Assembly: GCF_001426745.1 (NCBI RefSeq)
Contig: NZ_LMFI01000004.1
Location: 1-55,590, forward strand
Length of the DNA stretch: 55,590 nucleotides
DNA from: Nocardioides sp. Root140
Lineage (GTDB): Bacteria > Actinomycetota > Actinomycetes > Propionibacteriales > Nocardioidaceae
Direction of reading: 5' to 3'
A program made the translations under genes and the position numbers. The notes beneath the pieces were generated by a model that worked only from the letters and a program-made list of their open reading frames with translations, did no database searches and was not told the DNA's origin. Below, one piece after another: positions 42,155 to 49,900 of this stretch. How positions within the stretch are numbered: the stretch's first letter is position 1; each line of letters begins with the position of its first letter.

Positions 42155-42757
42155 ATGCAGCGTGAGCGACGACGAGACCCCTACCCGTGGACCTGGGAGA
42201 TCCCCGTAGCGGTGGCCTTGGCGACCCTGTTCATCATCGTCATTGGCATCCAGCTCGGACGATCAGTCGCCAACCTGGTCGCCGGCGCCGGATGGACATG
42301 GCCCGACGCCAACGCCGGCGCGTTCCCCTCACCCATCGGCACCGCCTTCTGGACCAGCCTTCCCGGCGTCCTCGGCGGACACGCCGACGCCGGGCTGCCC
42401 AGCCCCACCCCCGACGGTCTGGCCGGTAGCGGCCTGGTCTGGGTCAGCCTCGCCCTGACTGAGGTCGCGCTGCTCACCGCGACCATGTGGCTCGGCGCGT
42501 GGGCCTACCAGCGCTGGGGCCCGGGCCGCATGCGCGGCATGGCGACCGCAGCCGAGGCCGAGAAGCTGCTCGGCGTCACCCGGCTCCGCAAGGTCGCCGG
42601 CATCGTCCGCCCGGACCTCTACGGCAAGCACGCCGCCGCGACAGCAGCGCCGGTCCAGCGCACCGCCGGCGACCTCACCGAACAACCCGGCCCGCAGCTG
42701 GGCCACGGCCTCAGCCCGTGGCTCCTGCATGGCCGGCGAACGAAGGAAGACCGATGA
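42155..42757 (+). CDS. Membrane protein of the coupling-protein operon
   Basis: A 200-residue protein with two transmembrane helices (about 14-38, EIPVAVALATLFIIVIGIQL; and 92-115, VWVSLALTEVALLTATMWLG) and a cytoplasmic C-terminal part (TAAEAEKLLGVTRLRKVAGI). The ATG at 42155 follows GGAGGTGG; an in-frame GTG at 42143 is also possible. VirD4-type proteins usually carry their own membrane anchor. The T4CP encoded two genes on lacks one, so this protein may provide it. That link is inference. Confidence 0.72.
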   Translation: MQRERRRDPYPWTWEIPVAVALATLFIIVIGIQLGRSVANLVAGAGWTWPDANAGAFPSPIGTAFWTSLPGVLGGHADAGLPSPTPDGLAGSGLVWVSLALTEVALLTATMWLGAWAYQRWGPGRMRGMATAAEAEKLLGVTRLRKVAGIVRPDLYGKHAAATAAPVQRTAGDLTEQPGPQLGHGLSPWLLHGRRTKEDR

Positions 42758-43038
42758 GCAACGAGACCCCACTGCAGGACAACCCGACACTTCGCACCCG
42801 CGGCCGCCGCCTGGGCGGCATCAGCTGTCGCCGCCGCGGACACCGGCCGGTCCTCGTCGGGCGCCACTACTACGTGGCTGCCGGCCAGGTGGAACTCCTC
42901 TGCGAGGCGCGCGACCTGCTGTCCGACACCTCTTTCCCGCTCCTCGGCCGCCGAAAAGAAGAACGCCACGGCCGTGCGGTGATCTGCCGTCGCTGCCTCG
43001 CCCCGTGCGGGGACACCGTTCCCGAGGTGGCGCGATGA
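42754..43038 (+). CDS. Small basic Cys-containing protein
   Basis: A 94-residue basic protein starting MSNETPLQDNPTLRTRGRRL. Cys residues occur at SCRRRG, LLCEAR and the pair ICRRCLAPCGD, a possible small zinc-binding arrangement. Overlaps on both sides (ATGA, and the ATG of the coupling protein) put it firmly in the operon. Function unknown. Confidence 0.7.
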   Translation: MSNETPLQDNPTLRTRGRRLGGISCRRRGHRPVLVGRHYYVAAGQVELLCEARDLLSDTSFPLLGRRKEERHGRAVICRRCLAPCGDTVPEVAR

Positions 43039-44513
43039 AGCTGAGGTTCGACCCCTGGGACGTGGGCTGGCGCATCGGTGATGCCCACGAGCCGCGAGGC
43101 GGCGAGCTGTGGGTGCCGTGGGACCGCACCGCCGGCGTAATCGGCCCGCAGGGATCCGGCAAGACCCTTGACCTGCTCACCCCTGCGCTGCTCGGCGCTC
43201 CGGGTGCCGCCCTGGTGACACTGACAAAGGTCGAGGACCTGCTGCTCAGCCTCACCGAGCGTTCCCGCGACGACCGGCCCTGCGTGGTGCTCGACCCCTT
43301 CGGCCTGGCCGAGGGCGTCGTCGACGAGCTGATCTGGGACCCGATCGCCGGCTGCGTGGACCCCAAGGTCGCCGAGCGGCGCGCCAAGGCTTTCACCGCC
43401 GGCACCGTCAAGGGCGCGATCACCGGCGGCACCGGCGACGATGCTGCGCGGTTCTACGCCGCCGAGTCCGCGAAGGTGCTGCAGGGCTACTTCCACGCCG
43501 CGGCGCTGACCGGTAGGACGCTCGAGGACGTGCTGCAGTGGGTCGCCAACCCCACCGCAGCCACCCAGCCGATGGAGATCCTGCGGCGGCACCCGCACGC
43601 CGAGCCGTTCTGGCACGGCCTCCTGCACGGTGCGCTGAACGGTGACGACCGCACCGCCGGCAACACCGTCACCACAGTGCAGCAGGCGGTCTCGCTGTTC
43701 TTCCAGGCCGACATCCGCCGCCGCTGCATTCCCAGCCCCGGACGTCCCGCCACCGACCTCGCCGACGTGATCCGTCGACGCGGCACCATCTACCTGCTCG
43801 GCCGCGAAGACCCCTACGCCTCGGCCAGCCCCCTGATGACCGCCGTGGCCGAGCACGTCTTGGACACCGGCCTGCTGCTGGCCAACAGCTCACCGTGGGG
43901 CGGCCGGCTGTGCCCGCCCCTGGTCTCGGTGCTCGACGAGCTGCCGTCGACCGCGCCGCTTCCGACCCTGCGCACCCGAATGGCCAACGAGCGCGCCCTG
44001 GGGCTGTCGTTCATCTGGGCCGCCCAGACTCGGCCCCAGCTGACCAGCATCTTCGGTGAGCACGAGGCCCGAGCACTGCTCGGCCTCACCAACGCCCTGG
44101 TGATGTTCGGCGGCTCCAAGGACGTCGCCTTCAACCAGGAGATCTCCGACCTCCTCGGAACGGTCCGCATCGGGCGGGTCACCCACTCCACCGGCGGAGC
44201 CAGTGGCGGTGGGCGCAGCTTCTCCGGCGACGACATCCCGATCATGCGGCCCGAGGAAGTCCGGCAACTGCCCGAACGCCAAGCTCTGGTCGTCGCCGAG
44301 AACGGCAAGCCGATCATCGCCAAGCTGCACCGCTGCGTCGAAGGCAAGGCCGGGGAACGCCTGCTGGCCGACCAGCGGGCGCTGCGCGAGCGCCTCACCA
44401 ACGACCGGCGCATGGTCATCACCCCCGAGGCCCGAGCCACCGCCGCGCTCGTCGAGGCACGCCGTCTCGGCTTCGTCGACGACGAGACCGACCACGCAAG
44501 GAGTGAACTGTGA
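43035..44513 (+). CDS. VirD4/TraD-like coupling protein (T4CP)
   Basis: A 492-residue ATPase. Walker A is at 37-44 (GPQGSGKT), and a Walker B-like LVSVLDELPS lies near 300. The TraG/TraD C-terminal signature region follows (SFIWAAQTRPQLTSIFGEHE ... IMRPEEVRQLPERQALVV). It would dock the relaxase-DNA complex to the secretion channel. It lacks an N-terminal transmembrane domain, unlike classical VirD4; the membrane protein two genes upstream may replace it. The start overlaps the preceding stop. Confidence 0.88.
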   Translation: MKLRFDPWDVGWRIGDAHEPRGGELWVPWDRTAGVIGPQGSGKTLDLLTPALLGAPGAALVTLTKVEDLLLSLTERSRDDRPCVVLDPFGLAEGVVDELIWDPIAGCVDPKVAERRAKAFTAGTVKGAITGGTGDDAARFYAAESAKVLQGYFHAAALTGRTLEDVLQWVANPTAATQPMEILRRHPHAEPFWHGLLHGALNGDDRTAGNTVTTVQQAVSLFFQADIRRRCIPSPGRPATDLADVIRRRGTIYLLGREDPYASASPLMTAVAEHVLDTGLLLANSSPWGGRLCPPLVSVLDELPSTAPLPTLRTRMANERALGLSFIWAAQTRPQLTSIFGEHEARALLGLTNALVMFGGSKDVAFNQEISDLLGTVRIGRVTHSTGGASGGGRSFSGDDIPIMRPEEVRQLPERQALVVAENGKPIIAKLHRCVEGKAGERLLADQRALRERLTNDRRMVITPEARATAALVEARRLGFVDDETDHARSEL

Positions 44514-45211
44514 CCACAGAGCAGCAGACCCGCCGGGCGGCACCCACGCTGATGGTCTTCCCGTTCCCCGTCCCCGGGGACCACGTCCGCCTCGCCTACC
44601 GCGAGCTCCACATCGCCATCAACGGGACCGAGGAGGAGAAGAAGGCCCTGGGTAACCACGCGCTGCTGTCGCGGCCCTGGGAGCCGTCGACCTGCCTGGA
44701 CCCCGAGCTGCGTCACGACCTGTGGGAGTGGCTCGAGGACGTCGTGATCTGGCTCAACCGCGAGTACACCTGGGACGTCTCCGGGCTCATCCCCAGCTGC
44801 TGGCCTCTGCACCCGCACCTGGTCCACGAGATCGCCGTCCTTGCCGACCAGCGCCGGCGGGCCGGCCTGGCGATGACCAGCGACGCGCTCGAGGAGTGGC
44901 ACCGCTACTGCCTGGCGGCGTTCACCGACCGGATGCGCAACAGGCTGCGCACCCACTGCGACGACGAGCACAAGAGCTGGCCGGCCAAGCCGCGCCACAG
45001 CGAGCACCTGGCCGACGCCAGCCGCCAGCGCCGCGAGAACACGTTCGCCCACGACATCGACGCTCTGCCCGTCAACCGGCGGGCACACGAACAATCGCCG
45101 GCCGGTCCACCGCGGCTCGGCCTCGTCGACCTCGACACCGGCGAAATCCACGACGACGAGCTGGGCGGCGCTCTGCCGCGCACCCGCACCGAGAAGGGAC
45201 CCCGCGAATGA
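44510..45211 (+). CDS. Hypothetical protein following the coupling protein
   Basis: A 233-residue soluble protein with many Trp and His (LWEWLEDVVIWLNREYTWDV, SCWPLHPHLVHEIAVLADQR). No known domain is recognised. The ATGA/GTGA-style overlap with the T4CP stop and the next start shows co-translation. A role as a partner of the coupling protein is inferred from position. The tail ends in an acidic segment (LVDLDTGEIHDDELG). Confidence 0.7.
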   Translation: MTTEQQTRRAAPTLMVFPFPVPGDHVRLAYRELHIAINGTEEEKKALGNHALLSRPWEPSTCLDPELRHDLWEWLEDVVIWLNREYTWDVSGLIPSCWPLHPHLVHEIAVLADQRRRAGLAMTSDALEEWHRYCLAAFTDRMRNRLRTHCDDEHKSWPAKPRHSEHLADASRQRRENTFAHDIDALPVNRRAHEQSPAGPPRLGLVDLDTGEIHDDELGGALPRTRTEKGPRE

Positions 45212-45564
45212 TGCAGATGAACGAACGCTCCGAGGCCATCCGCCGAGCCCAGCGCGCCCTCAAGGCTCTCGGCGAGCACCCGCGCTCAAGCAAGAAGGAG
45301 CTCGGCCACGCGCGCGAACACGTCAACGCCTGCTACTCCCACGGCTCGGGTGAGTACGTGTGGAACGCCGTTGCACAGGTCGAGGCGATGGCCAATCGCC
45401 GATACGGCGTACCGAGCACAGAGGAGCAGCGTCAAATGGTCGAGGCGACCGAGGACCTCGAGGAGCCTGCGACAGCCGCCCGCGGCCGAGCGGCCGAGGA
45501 CCGCGCAATCCCATCGACGTCGGCGACCCCAGACGTGGAGCTCGCGCCCACTGCATCGCGATGA
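45208..45564 (+). CDS. Small hypothetical protein, end of coupling-protein operon
   Basis: A 118-residue protein starting MMQMNERSEAIRRAQRALKA, with helical and charged character and a short segment YSHGSGEYVWNAVAQVEAMA. It overlaps the previous stop by 4 bases and ends the operon. No family recognised. Confidence 0.68.
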   Translation: MMQMNERSEAIRRAQRALKALGEHPRSSKKELGHAREHVNACYSHGSGEYVWNAVAQVEAMANRRYGVPSTEEQRQMVEATEDLEEPATAARGRAAEDRAIPSTSATPDVELAPTASR

Positions 45565-45586
45565 AGTGGGCACGACGGGCTCAAGA

Positions 45587-45602
45587 CGGCGTTAGAACGC
45601 CG
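45587..45602 (+). terminator. Possible short terminator hairpin
   Basis: CGGCGT (45587-45592) and ACGCCG (45597-45602) form a 6-bp stem with a 4-base loop, 22 bases after the operon's last stop. Weak, no T run. Confidence 0.35.
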
Positions 45603-45706
45603 CTGAGAGAACGGCAACCCCTGCCAGCGGGTAGTCACACACCGCTTCGTTGTGGGAGAGCCATTCTGAGCGTTCTCGCCCCTTCGACCTCCCAGGCGTA
45701 GGACTG

Positions 45707-46510
45707 ATGCCGGATCAGCTGACCTCAGCGCTCCTCATCGTGGTGACTATCGCCTACCTCGGCGGAGCCGTTCTGTTGATCGTGGCGCTTGCGAAGGTCC
45801 TGCTCGCCTGGTCGGTCAGCTGGCGCACCAGCGCGCAAACAAGCCCGGTCGACGTCCTGCTGCAGCAGCGGGCCGCCGCGGCGATGGCCGCCGTCGCCGC
45901 AGTCGCGAACGTCCCGCCTCCGGCAACCGACGTCGTTGCGATCCTGGGCGCCCCGGTCGCCGGGGAAGCCGATGGGACCGTGGGCGATGGTGGTCTCGCG
46001 GTGACCCGCTTCCGGGCTGGTCGTCCCCCCACCGTGGTGTTCGCGCGGGCCGCGCTCACCGGCCTCAGCGCCCGCGCAGTGCAGAGCCTGGCCGCCCACG
46101 AGCTCGGCCACGTCATCCGCCGCGAGCGCAGTTCGGCCGCGGCGCGGTACTCGTGGCTGGTCGGTTACCTACTCCTCGTGTTGGCAGGCGCTGGTCTCAC
46201 TGCAGCTGCTCTTGCGGCCTCGCCCCAGCTGGCCGGCCCCTCATTGCTGGCCACGATGAGTGCGGCCGTGGCGTTTCTCGGTCTCCGCTTCACCTTCGAC
46301 CGGCGCGAAGAGGCCACCGCCGATCTCTTCGCCATCGACCTGACTCGCGACCTGGACGCGGCCGCCGAGCTGATGCGGTTCTACGAGAAAAGCCTGGCGC
46401 GGCCGACGCCCGACGGCGGCCCCGCGTGGTCGCGGCTGGAGCGGCGGTGGTTCGCAACCCACCCCGAGCCGCAGGCGCGGCTCGCAGCCATGCGCAGTCG
46501 CCTTGGGTGA
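45707..46510 (+). CDS. M48-family membrane metallopeptidase
   Basis: A 267-residue protein. One hydrophobic helix lies at about 8-35, the zinc motif HELGH at 131-135, then two more helices (about 144-168 and 176-197). The third-ligand motif EEATAD follows near 209. This is the HtpX/M48B-type layout, membrane-bound with a cytosolic active site. The ATG at 45707 is chosen; an upstream in-frame start at 45650 gives a non-hydrophobic leader without ribosome site. It is a paralogue of the motif-less protein at 5845-6714. On a conjugative element it might process or degrade membrane components. Function inferred from family only. Confidence 0.85.
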   Translation: MPDQLTSALLIVVTIAYLGGAVLLIVALAKVLLAWSVSWRTSAQTSPVDVLLQQRAAAAMAAVAAVANVPPPATDVVAILGAPVAGEADGTVGDGGLAVTRFRAGRPPTVVFARAALTGLSARAVQSLAAHELGHVIRRERSSAAARYSWLVGYLLLVLAGAGLTAAALAASPQLAGPSLLATMSAAVAFLGLRFTFDRREEATADLFAIDLTRDLDAAAELMRFYEKSLARPTPDGGPAWSRLERRWFATHPEPQARLAAMRSRLG

Positions 46511-46646
46511 CTTCTCGAACGCGGCGGCGAAACACCTCTGGTAGCAGCCGGGCCGACCTCGTTGGCCCGTTCAGCGGCTGGCAGCCGACGTAGTCCATCC
46601 GGTCGGCCGCGGCCTGGGTAGACCCTGGCTTCTTCGCTGCGTGAGG

Positions 46647-46949
46647 ATGACGATCGTGACTCCAACCGATCTGGGACCAGTTTGGCGGCAGCACAATTGC
46701 TCACGTGAGCACAGGACCTTTCTGACGATGGCGAAGTGCATCTGGAACGACGCTCCGTGGGTCTCCGGCGAAGGAGCTATCGCGTTGGTGGCGTGCAGAC
46801 CTTCTGGGCCTGTCAGGTACCGGCACGGAGCCGTGTCCCTGCACCAGACGGCTGATAGTGCGTTGGAGGCCAAGACGTTGATCGACGAGACCGGCTGCGG
46901 AGGCCGCTGTCACCGCGACCACAGGATCGTGCAGCTGGTCTTACCGTGA
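46647..46949 (+). CDS. Conserved-looking small hypothetical protein
   Basis: A 100-residue protein (MTIVTPTDLGPVWRQHNCSR...). It contains Cys residues in HNCSREHRTF, AKCIWNDAPW and ETGCGGRCHRDHRI, the last with a CxxxC and His cluster that may bind metal or iron-sulfur. The compact, Trp/Cys/His-conserved character resembles small proteins I have seen in actinobacterial genomes, but I cannot name a family. It lies between the M48 gene and the convergent relaxase gene, with a 136-base gap upstream in which I see no gene. Confidence 0.7.
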   Translation: MTIVTPTDLGPVWRQHNCSREHRTFLTMAKCIWNDAPWVSGEGAIALVACRPSGPVRYRHGAVSLHQTADSALEAKTLIDETGCGGRCHRDHRIVQLVLP

Positions 46950-46976
46950 CGCCAGCCTGCGGGCTTCCGGAGCGGG

Positions 46977-49900
46977 TCACCGGCGAGGGGTACCGCGGCG
47001 GGGCGGCCGCGGACGGTTCACGTCCTGCCGATCTCGTGCCACGCCCGGCGACTGGGTCGGCGCCGGGGTGCTTTCGCCGGTGTCGATCGGGATCTCGAGG
47101 CGGGACACGATCCGGTAGCGCAGGTCACGCGCAGGGCTGTCGCCCAGGGGCTTCTCAGCGACCAGGCCGCGCGTGGCGGCGCCGACGTCTTGACCCTGCT
47201 CGTGGGCCTGCTGCAGCATCGCGGCGGTGGCCGGCCAGTCGCCCTGCTCGAGCAGCCGCGGGTCGAGCTCGCGAGCCAAGGTGGCCCACCGCTCGGCGGG
47301 GGTCTTCTCGGCCGCGGCCGAGAGCCGTGTGCGAACCTCGCTGCTCTTGTGGAGCTCGGCCAGTGCCGCCTTCCGCGGGTCGGCATCCCAGGTCTTGATC
47401 GCGTCGCGCAGGTCGCGTCGCGCCTGCAACTGGGAGAGCTGCAGCCGGGCCCGGACCTGGTTGACGCCCGGCTCCCAGGCGCGGCTGGGACGTGCCGAGA
47501 TGACCCGCATGGCGGCCAGATGTGCCTGCTCCGGGGCGAGGTTGTCCAGCCGCTCGGTGAGCAATTGGTCACCGAGCGAGCGGAAGGCGGGCTGGCCGCT
47601 GGCCACCGCGGCAGTGAGCGCGGCGGGCCCGCGCTGGGCGAGTAGGTCGGCGGGGTCGAGGCCGTCGGGGAACCGCGCGAAGCCGGGGTCGAGGCCGTGC
47701 GGGGTGAGCATCCAGAAGTCGCGCTCGGCCGCGACCTGGCCAGCGAGGTCGGCGTCGGTGGCCACGATCGGGTCTCGGCCGACTGCAGCCAGCTGGGCGG
47801 CCTGCTCATCGGTCAGCGACGTGCCGAGGGGCGCCACGCCGAGGTAGAGGCCGGCGCTGGCCAGCGTGACCGCCACGGCGTCCATCGGGCCCTCGACGAT
47901 CACTGGGACCGCACCCTCGGCCAGCAGTTCGTCGACGACACCGAATAGCTGGGCGCCCTTGTGGAACAGCGGGGTGGCGGCTGTGTTGAGGTACTTCGGG
48001 CCGCCCTTGTCGGCGTGGGTGAGGTCGGGCCGGCGGCGGCCGACGAAGCCGAGCACTTCGCCCTGGTGGATCACCGGGAACATCACCCGGTCGCGGAACC
48101 GGTCGATGAGGCGACCGGTGCTGGCCTCGGTGGCGACGCCAGTGGCCACCATCTCGGCGTCGCTGACACCGCGGCCGCGCAGGTGGTCGACCAGGTTGGT
48201 CCACCCGGCTGGCGCCTGACCGGGACGGAACCGCTCGTCGCCGGCGAGGTCGATGCCGAACCGTCCGGTGAGGTAGTCGCGGCCCCACGAGTCGGTGAAC
48301 CGGGCCTCGAAGAAGGCCCGTGCCATGTCGTTGATCTCGAGCATGCGCTCACGCGAGACGGGGGAGGAGTGCCACTCGTCGGCCCGCTGGTACATGACCC
48401 GGAGGTCGGCGTCGGTGGGCTCCAGTCGGCTGCCGCCGAGGTCGCGGATGTAGGCGGCCAGCGTCAGGTCGGGCTCGACGAACTGGTCCTCGTCGACGTC
48501 GACCAGGTCGCCAGCGACGGCGTCGACCACGTGCTCGTCGGCCACGTGCTCGTCGGCCGCGTGCTCGTCGTACGGGCCGGGGTCCTCGGCGAGCGGCCAG
48601 TCGGCCCAGTCGGGGTCGGCGGCGTGGTCGACGAGCGTCTCCGGGTCCGGCTCGATCCCGTCCCACAGCTCTGCGGGTGGTTCGTCGGGAGCGGTCTCCA
48701 GCGCGATCGAGGTCCGCCAGACCAGCGCCTGGCACTCGTCGACGCCCTCCCAGCCGTCGCTCGGCATCGCCCGCCCGGCACCCAGCAGAGCCTCGACCTG
48801 CCAGCCGCGCTGCACGCCGTGGTCCACGTTCGCGACGAGCGCGGGCCACCAGGTGCTGGCCTGGATGCTCGCGGCGCGCTCGGGACCGAACAGATCCGCG
48901 AGCCGCGGAGTCCACTCGGTGGTGACGCTCTCACCGTGGGAACCGTCGCCGATCTGGGAGGCAACGGCCGGGGTGAGCTGACGGGCCATGCGCCACCACA
49001 CGGCCGCCGCGGCGTGCTCATCGGGCAGCGGCCCGGCCGGGTGATCGGCCGCAGTGGCGGTGCGCAGCAGCTCGTGGGCGGTGACGGCCGCGCGGGACAT
49101 CGCGGCCAGCCGCTCGGCGAGCAGCGGGGTGAACTCGTCGTCGCGGACCTGCGGGGCCAGCGAGTAGAGCAGCTGGCGCCATTCCTTGAGCGCCGGCGTG
49201 TGGTCGCCGGTGACGGCGCGGTTGAGCCGTCGCTGCCAGGTCGCGGAGGCCTTCTGCAGCTGCGGTGCACCGGTTGGTCGCCGGTCGTCGACCGGGACCC
49301 GCATGGCGGCCCGCCAGACCTCGACGTTGGCGACCGTGGCGGCCTCGGGCCGGAGGCCGTTCTGTGCCCACGCCGGCAGTGCTGCCTGGTCGGTCGCCCG
49401 CGTTCGGACCTGGTCGGCGAGCTGCTCGACCAGGTGAGCGCGCTGGGAGAGGTAGGCGCCCCAGTGCGGGTCCTCAGCCAGGCGGGCCGGGACCGCGGGC
49501 ATCCACGGCAGCGGCCCTGCGCCGGCGTTGCGCAGGCCGGAGGCGTCCAGGCGCCAGTCGAGGACCGCGGCGCGGTCGTGCGCGGTCTCCAGCTCCCGGT
49601 CGCCGGCGGCCGCCCGGAGCGCGTCGACAGGGTTCTCGCCGGCCGCGCCGAGCAGCAGCAGATGGGCACGCAAGGTCGGCCAGGCGGCCTCCTCCGAGAG
49701 CCCAGGGACGAGCGTCTCGACCGCGTTGTCCAGGGCATCGACCACGTTGATCGGGGCGCCGTTGGCGTCCTGGCCAACGTGGTCATGGCGCAGGAGATCC
49801 TCTGCGGCGACGTAGAGGCTGTCGAGGTAGCGCTGGGACGCCTCGCCGAGCCGGGTGGCCGGATCGGCCTGCTCGCGCAGCAGGCTGGTTGCGGACCGCT

